From NCBI GenBank assembly GCA_028565635.1, contig JAOXYB010020026.1:1-17673 (forward strand): a stretch of DNA of 17,673 nt, written 5' to 3'. The notes below the pieces were generated by a model, which did no database searches, was not told the origin of the DNA, and was given only the letters and a program-made list of their open reading frames with translations. This DNA is from Phoronis ovalis (Eukaryota; Phoronida; Phoronidae). Every line of letters starts with the position of its first letter. Positions within the stretch are counted from its first letter, which is position 1. Positions 8,190 to 16,859 of this stretch are shown piece after piece. The translations under genes were made by a program, and so were the position numbers.

Positions 8190-10740
8190 TTTGTATCCAT
8201 AGTTTATTAAGGATGATCGATACCTAATATGACAGTAAATTGGTGAAAAATGAAATGGAAATAACTAGTAGATGGAAACATAACATTGTGGTTGATTTAC
8301 TCAGTATAAGGAGTTTGACATTTGTACAATAATGTGTGATTTCTTTAATCTGTTTGAAGCTTAAAATATTTATGAAAATATGCAGTATCTGTGTTCATTA
8401 AAAGATTAATCATATCAAATATTGTGATTGGAGGTTAGTATGGAGCCAACTTTATAAGCCAAAAATCAGACATTATATTCATTGCTGCTTCTGTTGAAAT
8501 ATTTTGTTTTAAATTTATGTAGTTTTAAGAACACGTTTTTAAAAGGTGTTCATACAAAGCATTAATTCCCTTGCAGTACCTTTTAAAATTAATAGCAGCT
8601 AAAAGCAAGATTATCCTGCACTTGGGAACATATTAGAGGTCATCTTAATAAATGGATTGCAAAAAAAAAAGAGAAATTGCACAGTCCAACTTTCATTTGA
8701 TTCAGAATTAAGTTACTGCAAGACAGAAATCGACAGCAAACTTTGTCTTTCATCAGAATATTCTTTTGGATACAAAATGTGACCAAGCCTTCTGATTTTA
8801 GGAATTATAAATTATGAGCTATGAGAACAGATTTCATTTAAATAATTGTGTACTAGAAATTTTAATTGTACATAACTATATTTATAAAGGAAACACAAGA
8901 ATTGAAATTAAGTGTATTGGCTGCTATTTATTTTTGAACACATAAAATCAAATGTGTGTCCTTCTGTTGTGAAGAGTGGACTGGAGTTCAGATGGACATT
9001 GGATAATAAATAGGAAACTAATCTCTGATTGGCTTAACCCCTAGGATGGGCGTTGCTAAATTTAGTCAATTTTCCGTTCCTTTATAAATCAGTTTAATAA
9101 ATTATACTTTATATATATGTATTGACATTTTTCTATAAAGTCATAGTTATAAAATTCTTTTAAAAAATGCACACTGTCACTGAGTTAATTGAACATATGG
9201 TCCCTTAACATGCCTATAGCATTTTATAATACAATACCATGTATTGCTGCAGTAACTTTTTGAAAATAAAATTATATTTTATAATATATACCCTGGACAA
9301 CTGATCTAATTTTTGTAAGCTCTACCTAAAGGTATGTCAAATCCCCCAGGATAGCACCTATGGAAACAGTAAAAACTGATCATGCTACATTAAACACATG
9401 AAGAAATATTTTCCAGTAGAATTAATATTTTGCTGTCTCTATAACCACAGTACATAGGTAACCATAACTAATTTATTTGTACCACACCTACATCCAACAT
9501 ATAGTTATTGTAAAGCAAGATCTATTCTCAGGCAATTTTCACTAAATTTTTGGTTTGTCTAATACTAAGCCAAATAAAACCCTGAATTTTACACATTCCA
9601 TATATTGAGCTCCCAACATACTGAAAAGAAAGAGAAATTGTTTTCTTCTCTGTCTAGAATTACAGTTAACATATGCTTTCAACAAAATTAAAGAAAACAT
9701 GTTGGTCCTTGAGGGCTATTATTTAGTGCAGTTATTAAGTACATTAGATTAATTAATTATGTGTTGTGAAGCATTTTATAGGAACAGGACAATCTATTTA
9801 AAGGACACATTATGTGGATGGTAAAATAACACTGTTTCATTTATCTCTAATGATTATTATACCCAAATTAAAGAATATCCGACAACACAGCTTTTGCTGA
9901 GAAATATGCAAAAAAACAAACGAGAGAGCCTTGAGGCTCAATGCTTGGTTGACAAAGATGAGAGATAGTAGTTAAGAACCTTTTATGTAGACTTAAAGTA
10001 GTTGTCTAGTTACAATGAGAATCATCAAAACAAGCTGCCCAAATTGTATGCCAGTACCTACAGTAAATACTTGCATAATTCAAAACTTGTTTCCAGTAAC
10101 AAATAAATAGAGTAGGCAGACAGGTATTTGCTGTGATATAACTTTTTTATTGACCAAAACATAAAAGACACAATGGAAAAAATAACAGCAACAGGTATTT
10201 GTTGTGCAATACAAAAAAAAAAGTTTTGGCCTGAAATTTTATTTTGGCCGCATAACTTGAGGATCGAACGTTAATATTAGTTTTGGTTGGGTGACCATAA
10301 ATCCTCCTCTACTGGATACACATTTTTAATTTTAGGCCTAATGGTGAACACTAAACTTCAAGCAGTGACATTGTTTTTAAAATATACAGTTATCTTCTAC
10401 ATGCATTGTCCCTGCGATAGGACAAACAACATCTCAGATCGCTCCCATTTTTCATACCAAGACATTCGTACAAACGGTGCTATTGTGAGAGATCCATCTC
10501 GCTAGAAACAACGTCATCATGATGGAAACTAATGAAGAGAAGTTTGTTATTCAAATTTTGGGTTTGTACTCATGAGATGATGACCTATTTATACGATCTC
10601 CAAAGACCTGAAAATTTGTTGATTAATAAAAATATGCAACAAAACCACATGATTTGAAATCTAAAAATTTTCCATATAACAAACATCTGAGTGAAGTTTC
10701 CAAGGTGGACGGGTCTATGCTTTTTGAGAAGTCTCTGAAA
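8190..10740. other. No gene recognised; AT-rich with one unassigned GC-richer block
   Basis: Most of this is AT-rich with no coding signature. About 10380-10510 is richer in GC, with an open plus frame reaching TAG at 10503-10505 (ending GAIVRDPSR), but no family is recognised. Confidence 0.45.
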
Positions 10741-10747
10741 GTGACGC

Positions 10748-10790
10748 ACCCACACACACGCAAAATGCGTGTATGTATGTGTGTGTGTAC
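10748..10790. repeat. CA/TG microsatellite with inverted halves
   Basis: A CA-rich run ending in ACACGC, the spacer AAAAT, then GCGTGT and a TG-rich run form an imperfect foldback. It abuts the 5' edge of the LINE fragment. Confidence 0.8.
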
Positions 10791-11056
10791 ACATTCATCA
10801 ACATCAAGAACAAAGAATATGAAAAGATAGAAAAATACCAACTACTGAGGGATGAACTAAGCTGAAGATGGATAAAAATGTTATCCCAGTAGTCGTGGGT
10901 GCCCTAGGCGCAACAACACTGATGCAGCAGCAGCAGTGGCTGAATGCTATACTAGGACAACACGACAGCACTACTACTACTATACAGAAGAGGGGATTGC
11001 TAGGCACAGCTAAAATTCTATGCCGAATCCTCAAACTCCTAGGTAAAGTTCTGTAG
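10788..11056 (+). pseudogene. 5'-truncated LINE reverse-transcriptase ORF, 3' end, degenerate
   Basis: This is the C-terminal tail of a non-LTR retrotransposon endonuclease/reverse-transcriptase polyprotein. One frame (10788-10877) gives KEYEKIEKYQLLRDELS, a TGA stop at 10863-10865, then RW. After a frameshift near the A-run at 10874-10878, a second frame gives NVIPVVVGALGATT and, after a CAG- and ACT-rich insert, RGLLGTAKILCRILKLL, ending at TAG 11054-11056. The paired motifs EKIxKYxxLxxEL and VIPVVVGALG...LLGTAxIL are familiar from many invertebrate LINE polyproteins. No RT catalytic core lies upstream, as expected of 5' truncation during retrotransposition. It is not functional. The family level is firmer than any clade name. 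Confidence 0.75.
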
Positions 11057-11080
11057 TTCAGGAAACTTGACATACTACCA

Positions 11081-11095
11081 CACGTCAAAGACGTG
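11081..11095 (+). repeat. Stem-loop in LINE 3' UTR
   Basis: CACGTC-AAA-GACGTG is a perfect 6-bp stem 25 bases after the LINE stop codon. Some LINE reverse transcriptases recognise 3' hairpins in their own RNA; a recognition role here is inference. Confidence 0.55.
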
Positions 11096-11399
11096 GGGAG
11101 ATTAAAGTGTGTTTTTTTATATCTATTAAAGTATAAAGTATGAATAATATTAGCCACCTTTTGGACTTGAGATACAAAAAACACTGTTATTTCACTATAA
11201 CTTTCTTTGTAATTTTCATAATCACAATGAAGAGATAGACATGTAAAAGTATACATTTTTGCAAAGGTTATACTTTAATGTTGATGAATTCAAAGGAAAA
11301 AAGTTGAAAATATATCTCATGATCTGATAGATATCCACTTTGGGTAAAACTTGTTTTTTGAATTTTAATTTTCAAAAAAAATTTAAGTCAGAAACCCTT

Positions 11400-11900
11400 G
11401 CACCTTATACAAAGCTGAAACTTGGCCAGACTGATCTTTATAATTATATAGATCTACAAAATAATGTCTCAAACTTTTTAAATTTTGCTTCATTTAAAAG
11501 TTATGAATTTTCAAAGCTTAAAGGTCAGCATTTTACTAATTTTTATCTGACCCTTAAATTTAAGAAAATAATAACTTTTGAACAAAGCAAAATTTAAAAC
11601 ATCCGAGAAACTGTTTTGAAGACATATATGTATAACTCACTTATGCAAAGTTTCAAGTTTGTAGATGTAGGGATTTTTGACTTATATTTTTTTTGAAAAT
11701 TACAATTTGATAAACTCAATTTTTTGCCAAAAAAAATGGCCTTATTATATTATATGACTTAAATTCAAACTATTTAACCTCATGATTTGTAAATTTTAGA
11801 TTATTAACTTTTTAAAAATGTACTTTCATATGTCTATCTCTTCATTTTAAGATTAAAATGTATATATACCTCTTTGTACCTCAAGCCCTTAAATAGATAT
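11400..11900. repeat. Diverged dispersed repeat copy
   Basis: It shares TACAAAGCTGAAACTTGG with 5106-5123, ACTTTTGAAC-AAGCAAAATTT and TGCAAAGTTTC with 2259-2319, and TGTCTATCTCTTCATTTTAA with the 2476 and 5434 blocks. The stop-free stretch at 11340-11597 is an AT-composition artefact. Confidence 0.45.
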
Positions 11901-12400
11901 TAACAAGGTTTGGGCTCATTAAATTTTCTTTTAAATTTTGCTGTGAAGAAATGAACTCGTAAATGTCAAAGTGCACAGAAAACCCCCCAGCTGAATTCAA
12001 TTTTTACCAAATGTTGATTAGATACTCTTGTAAAGGGTAAAGCTGCATATGATTTCTGAAACTACCACCAGGTGGTCTTCACTCAGCCATTTCAAAAAAT
12101 GGTAATAGTTGAAACTGTGCAAAAAGATTGACGGTGTGCATCAGTGGTGAATAGTAACTGGTTAAGTGTCGCACCCATTAAATACATTTGTTATTATTGG
12201 AGTGGATGAGAAATATAATATAATATCTGTATGCATAGGCTTTGCAAAAAATCACTTGTTTTATGGATCAGTTACCAGTAACTGGATAAATGTTAGACTC
12301 AACAAACACATGAATTACAGTAGAAATGACTTGGAATTAGGTAATTATGCCACCAAGCAAGTTATAATAAATCTTTGGTACTAGAAATGAATACCATTTT
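11901..12400. other. No gene recognised
   Basis: AT-rich; a 13-bp odd palindrome (ACCACC-A-GGTGGT, about 12066-12078) is the only clear structure. The open frame at 12166-12384 has no recognisable domain. Confidence 0.45.
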
Positions 12401-12404
12401 TTAT

Positions 12405-12715
12405 ACAAGCTTGGGTAAATCTGGACCCTTTTTAAAACAAAATACATAAAATTCTGACCCTTTTTTATATATTTATTTCCATTCCACCCCTTTTCAATAC
12501 CAGTTTCTTTCAATTTATACCCCTTCCAAACTGAGTTCAATTTACCATGCTGAGTTTTCAACATTCGAAAACTGAATCACTTTTTCTAGATCTACTTTAT
12601 ATAAGAATCTTTTTTACTACCCTTTTATATACAGTACAGGTAAATTTACACTCTTTCTCATACCAAAATGGACCTTAAAACAACCCCTTTTTCGTACAAA
12701 CTTGTTCAAAATCGG
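12405..12715. repeat. C/T-rich block of degenerate ~30-bp units
   Basis: The phrase ACCCCTTTT or a close variant recurs at about 12424, 12456, 12487, 12520, 12619 and 12682, commonly followed by A/T-rich text. Direct words TTTTTATACAAGCTTG (about 12400) and TTTTTCGTACAAACTTG (about 12688) bound it. It looks like a decayed minisatellite or the body of a short non-autonomous transposon. Confidence 0.55.
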
Positions 12716-12949
12716 CAAAAAAAACAACTACTTAATGTATGGAAGTGTTCACCCTGGGAGTACCACCAAAGACCTTATGCTGCTTATAGCCTAGTTGTAA
12801 TATAATAATGAGAATTTCAGATGCACAATGTTCTAAGAAACATATCTGAACTGAACGAAAGCACACCTAACTATAAATTAATTAATCGCTTACTGTTTTT
12901 AAGATAAACTTACTTTCTAAAGACAGCCATATAAAATGATGTAAATCTA

Positions 12950-13260
12950 TCCTAGGAAAGGGTACCACCTTCATTTTGGGTTTCATTCCATCCCAAGATT
13001 CCTAAGGTGCAGACAGGTAGGGATGATCAATCTCAACAAGATGATGGATTCTCTAATACTTTGGCCATATCCAATGTGCTTCTTTTTCTGCCTCACTTAG
13101 TGTTAATAATCTATGTTACACTAGCATCCAAGCTGGGAGTGCCCTGTATCAGACCACTGGAAAATTCCAGTCATTAAATACTCATACAGCAAAGCTGGCT
13201 CAGAACTAAAAATAAGGAAAATTAAAAAAATCTGAGACACGTTATTAGAGTTCCGGTTGG
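12950..13260. other. GC-richer block, unassigned
   Basis: Base composition rises here. A minus-strand frame reads EAEKEAHWIWPKY, stop, RIHHLVEIDHPYLSAP, stop, which resembles decayed coding sequence, but I do not recognise the family. It could be a transposon fragment. Confidence 0.25.
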
Positions 13261-13344
13261 AAGTTAGTTTTGTCCAAATTTTAGCTTAGTATCTCAAGGG
13301 GTGTCGAACTTAATTTTTTTGAAGTTTACATTTTGAAAAATGTG

Positions 13345-13500
13345 TGTTTTTACCCAAAATGTCCTAGTCTCCTTTACTGATTATTTAATCATGGTGACAG
13401 ATAAGTAAAGATAAGTATACATTTTCATAATAGTACCTTTTCTAAAAATGTGATTTTTATTAGATACATGTCTCTTTTTTTATTAAACTGCCCAACATTT
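13345..13500. repeat. Dispersed repeat copy (pair with 5322-5500)
   Basis: Collinear with the 5.3-kb copy: TTACCCAAAA, CTTTACTGATTA, AATCATGGTGACAG, AAGTAAAG, TCATAAT and TTAAACTGCCCAAC appear in order. It ends shortly before the first foldback element. Confidence 0.55.
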
Positions 13501-13663
13501 ATCATTCTATCATCACAAAATGTGCGCAGATAATTGTCTGCACAGAATTCCTTTCCTTTTATATAGGTGCTACTGCAGCCTTAATGCCAGTTAGGGTATA
13601 GTTAAGGTTGAAAGTTACTGCAGCTACACTAGGGGCTATGGCAGTACCAAGCAGTCCAAGACC

Positions 13664-14205
13664 TAGTCCTGGTACATGACGTTCTGCACTAGCTCTTGAT
13701 AATCTGACTGCCTTGTGAATTGTGCAAACAGTTATGGAATCTTACATAGCCAATTACAGTGAAAATATCCAAACTTAGAAATCTATGTAATTCCTACCGA
13801 ATTCATACATCATCGTCCTGATACTCTCTCATTAACCAACTTCAACTTCACTAACTAGTACTCCCATCACCATCTGAAACACCTGAATTAAGTTTTTAAC
13901 ATCATGCAGTAAGCGTGTTTTACCCTGGGCCTCACACACCAACCAAAAAGTTTTTTGCAAGTACCCCCATCCCTCTAGGTGACAGCACAGGGGTTGCAAA
14001 TGGCCACAGAAGTAGTAGGAGTTGAAGTTGGATAATCAGAGAGTATCTGGACGGTGATATATGAACTTATTCGGAAGGAATTACATAGATTTGCAAGTCT
14101 GAGTACTTTCACTGTAATTGGCTATGTAAAATTTCATGACTGTTCACAGATCACAAGTCAGATTGATCATCAACATCTTGTGCAGAACGTCATGAACCAG
14201 TACTA
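13664..14205. mobile_element. Foldback (long inverted-repeat) MITE-like element, copy 1
   Basis: The ends TAGTCCTGGTACATGACG and CGTCATGAACCAGTACTA are near-perfect inverted repeats, and complementarity continues inwards for about 200 bp (left arm about 13664-13870, right arm about 14005-14205). Internal pairs include CATAGCCAATTACAGTGAAA with TTTCACTGTAATTGGCTATG. A spacer of about 130 bp is conserved in copy 2, so it is part of the element. There is no transposase. Target duplications are not clear. Confidence 0.8.
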
Positions 14206-14308
14206 TCAATACCAATAAGATTAGCTCAAATTAAGAAATAAACCTGAACCTTTGAATCCGGCCCAAGACCAAGTCAATGGATATAAATTATAATTATAAA
14301 GTTTTGGC

Positions 14309-14634
14309 TGTAGTATTGCGGCGAACCCGGCCGAGCGGGTTTAGCCTGTTGTTCTGGTTCGTGGCAAGGCACTGATGAGAGGACTGAGAGGTAACTATGT
14401 TGTCGGTTCCCGGCTGGGAAGACTCGTTGAGAGATTGATAATACAGAGTAGAAAATAGACTGAACAACTAATCGCTTCTAGGTCTAAACGTGCACTCCTT
14501 TATTATCATATTAAACACTTATATATGAAGTGACTAGCCCATGAATGGACCAGACTGTCCAATATACCCATAGTAACCCATACAACTTGATACAAGGAAA
14601 TCCCATTTCCTCTCGGGACGCCACACTATCGACA
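14309..14634 (-). mobile_element. Probable solo LTR of an LTR retrotransposon
   Basis: On the minus strand the segment begins TGTCGATAGTGTGGCGTCC, carries a TATA-like ATATATAAG (14526-14518), then AATAAA (14504-14499), and ends in a GC-rich tail closing with ATACTACA. TGT...ACA ends, a promoter box upstream of a poly(A) signal, and a length of about 326 bp suit an LTR. TGTAG occurs at 14309-14313 and directly outside the other end at 14635-14639. It could be a 5-bp target duplication, in which case the LTR starts at 14314 and lacks one canonical end. No gag-pol is present. The GC-rich end also has small hairpins such as AACCCG/CGGGTT. Confidence 0.5.
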
Positions 14635-14639
14635 TGTAG

Positions 14640-15240
14640 ATAGATCATGTCGTCAAAATATAATGATATTTGCTATTTTGAAGATAACCAAAATATCAGC
14701 ATAATCAAAGAAAGCACACAAATATGTTATACCTTTCTTTTTCCAGCTTCTGCCGAATTCTAAATTTGAAATTTGCCGCCATCATCATGTATTTCTAAGC
14801 ATGTTTTTTCCGGTTTCTTTCCCCAAAATCTCAACTTCGATTTTAGTTAAATTTCTGCTTAGAAGCACCCATAATACCCTAATCGGTTGTAAATTCAATA
14901 CGTTTACAAGCTTTAAATATAAACAATTAAACTTAAAGAGAAGATTTCTACCCGATTTCTATCTCTTTTTTGTGGAAACACTCTAACCGGAAGTGTGCAA
15001 TTTTCCATCCTCCCTGACAAAAGATGTATTTCATAAGATAAATGCCTGGACTATAAAATAAGGCATAGGATGTCAAGATCCCATTAACATAACTTCCCGG
15101 GTAGATAATATGATATGTAAAGAATAATTGGTAACTTATACCGAAAGGTGTGTATTAAAAGTATAATATGGATAAGTAAATAAGTTTTGCTTGCATCTTG
15201 TCTCTTGTACTGTCTTGGTTTATGAATTATGTTATCGCAG
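14640..15240. other. No gene recognised; promoter-like motif pair
   Basis: The segment has GCCGCCATCATCATG (14775-14789; YY1-like ATGATGGCGGC on the minus strand) and an ETS-type site AACCGGAAGTG (14986-14996). TTCCGGTT at 14808-14815 and AACCGGAA at 14986-14993 are exact inverted copies. No ORF is recognisable; the frame at 14801-14986 is low-complexity. Confidence 0.3.
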
Positions 15241-15248
15241 TCAGAAAT

Positions 15249-15325
15249 TTAATACTATTACTATTAGTATTAGTACCGTATTACTAGTATTAGACAATTA
15301 GTATTACTAATAGTAATATTTAGTA
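15249..15325. repeat. ATT/AGT trinucleotide-like tract with inverted halves
   Basis: Runs of ATTACTATTAGTATTAG are followed by GTATTACTAATAGTAATATT, so the tract can fold back on itself. It lies just left of foldback copy 2. Confidence 0.7.
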
Positions 15326-15356
15326 ATAAGTAATAGGCATGACCAGGTATGGGTAG

Positions 15357-15865
15357 CCCTAGTCCTGGTTCATGATGTTCTGCACTGGGTCAGTCATGGA
15401 ATCTTACATAGTCAATTAACAGTGAAAGTGCCCAAACTTCGAAGTCTATGTAATCCTACTGAATGAGTTAATATCACTGTCCAGATACTCTCTCATTATC
15501 CAACTTCAACTTCTACTACTCCCATCATCATTTGAAACTCCTGAATGCAGTTTTTACCATGCAGTAAGCATGCTTTACCCTAGACCTCATACACCAACCA
15601 AGTTTTTTGGCAAGTACTCCACCACTCTGGGTGCCAGCGCAGGCCGGGAGTTTGCAAATTTTCATAGGAATAGTGGGAGTTGAACTTGGATATTCAGAGA
15701 GTAACTGGACGGTGATATATGAACTCATTCCGCAGGAATTGCATAGATTTGCAAGTTTGAGCACTTTCACTGTAATTGGCTATGTAAGATTCCATGACTG
15801 GTCGCACAGCTCACAAGTCAGATTACAAAGAGCTAATGCAGAACATCATGAAATCAGGACTAGGG
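15357..15865. mobile_element. Foldback MITE-like element, copy 2
   Basis: It has the same layout and orientation as copy 1. The left end is CCCTAGTCCTGGTTCATGA and the right end TCATGAAATCAGGACTAGGG, with arms about 15357-15530 and 15668-15865 and a conserved spacer carrying CATGCAGTAAGC and CACCAACCAAG. The left arm lacks about 30 bp still present in its right arm and in copy 1. GGGTAG occurs at both borders (15351-15356 and 15863-15868) but overlaps the right end, so it is not a certain target duplication. Apparent ORFs crossing it are by-products of the inverted repeat. Confidence 0.8.
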
Positions 15866-15882
15866 TAGTCCTGGCTTCATGA
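15866..15882 (+). mobile_element. Loose end of a third foldback element
   Basis: TAGTCCTGGCTTCATGA, immediately after copy 2, matches the element's left terminus in direct orientation, but the following sequence is unrelated. It may be the scar of an abutting or excised copy. Confidence 0.45.
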
Positions 15883-16055
15883 CCCTACTACCGTGCGGTC
15901 TAGAAAGCCAGGATGGGTGAGGCTTGTCGAACATCACAAATCCTTGGATAGCAAATCACAATGAATTAAGTGATCAACCGTCCAAAAAGGTAGTTCTAGC
16001 AGCCTCCTATCTCAAATGGGCCGAAGTTCAACTAGCCTTCACGCATTTGCAGGAC

Positions 16056-16843
16056 CCGGGGGGTACTCGAGGTTTTTTGACTATGGGGATGTGTCTCGGA
16101 ACCCAATCCAAATTTTTTGAAATTTTAGAGTAGCAATTTAAATTTTGTGAAATATAAGGGTAGCAATCCAAAATTTTAGAATATTTGAGTATAGCCCCGG
16201 GGGTACTCAAGTGATTTTTTGGTGGGGGTGTGCAGTCGAGTTGAAAATTTTGGATTTGGATTGTATACTTCTTACTGTATTTTTTTGGATTGCTACCGTA
16301 AAGCTATTCAAAAATTTGGATTGCTACTCAGGGCTTACAGCAAATAATTTGGATTAATTTTGGGTTTGTATCCATAAATAAATTTTAGAATTTGGTTTGT
16401 ATCAGTCAGTTTCCGTAAAAATGGATTGCTATACTAAAATATTTTAAAATTTGGATTGCTACCCTTATATTTCCCAAAATTTGGATTGTTACCCTAAAAT
16501 TTCAAAAAAATTGGATTGCCGGGGTTTGCTACCACAAGCTAAAATTTTGGATTGGGTTCTGTGGCACATCCCTGTAGTCAAAAAACCTTGAGTACCCCCC
16601 CCCCGGGAGTATAGCAATCCATTTTTACGCAAACTGACTGCGGATACAAACCAAATTCTAAAATTTATGGATACAACCCTAAAATTAATCCAAATTATTT
16701 GCTGTGAGCAGTGGGCAATCCAAATGGTTTAATAGCTTTACGGTAACAATCCAAAAAAATATAGTAAGAAGTATACAATACAATTCCAAAATTTTCAACT
16801 GGGCTGCACACCCCCACCAAAAAATAACTTGAGTATCCCCCGG
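16056..16843 (+). mobile_element. MITE-like element, outer copy, split by insertion
   Basis: The element starts CCGGGGGGTACTCGAGG and ends CTTGAGTATCCCCCGG, so it has terminal inverted repeats. It is flanked by TTGCAGGAC on both sides (16047-16055 and 16844-16852), a direct duplication of 8-9 bp. Without the inner copy it is about 368 bp. Its body is full of CAATCCAAA/TTTGGATTG words. No ORF is meaningful. An 8-bp duplication suits hAT-type transposases, but the termini are not typical enough to assign a superfamily. Confidence 0.8.
16195..16606 (-). mobile_element. Same MITE-like element inserted in inverted orientation
   Basis: A second, 412-bp copy lies within the first, reversed. Its left edge CCCCGGGGGTACTCAAG corresponds to the outer copy's right end, and its right edge CCTTGAGTACCCCCC to the outer copy's left end. 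The 8-bp word GAGTATAG stands at both junctions (16187-16194 and 16607-16614) and occurs once, as TAGTATAG, in the matching position of the inner copy. It is therefore a target duplication and not part of the element. The inner copy must be the younger insertion. Confidence 0.8.
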
Positions 16844-16859
16844 TTGCAGGACTACCAAA

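Noticed and set aside
10804-11256. 150-codon minus-strand frame, the longest in the window
   Set aside because: It is the antisense shadow of the LINE fragment, including its triplet runs, and has no domain of its own.
15528-15882. Overlapping open frames on both strands
   Set aside because: Both fall inside foldback copy 2; the inverted repeat generates them.
15924-16210. Open frames spanning the left end of the nested MITE
   Set aside because: They cross a transposon boundary and target duplication, so they cannot be old coding sequence.
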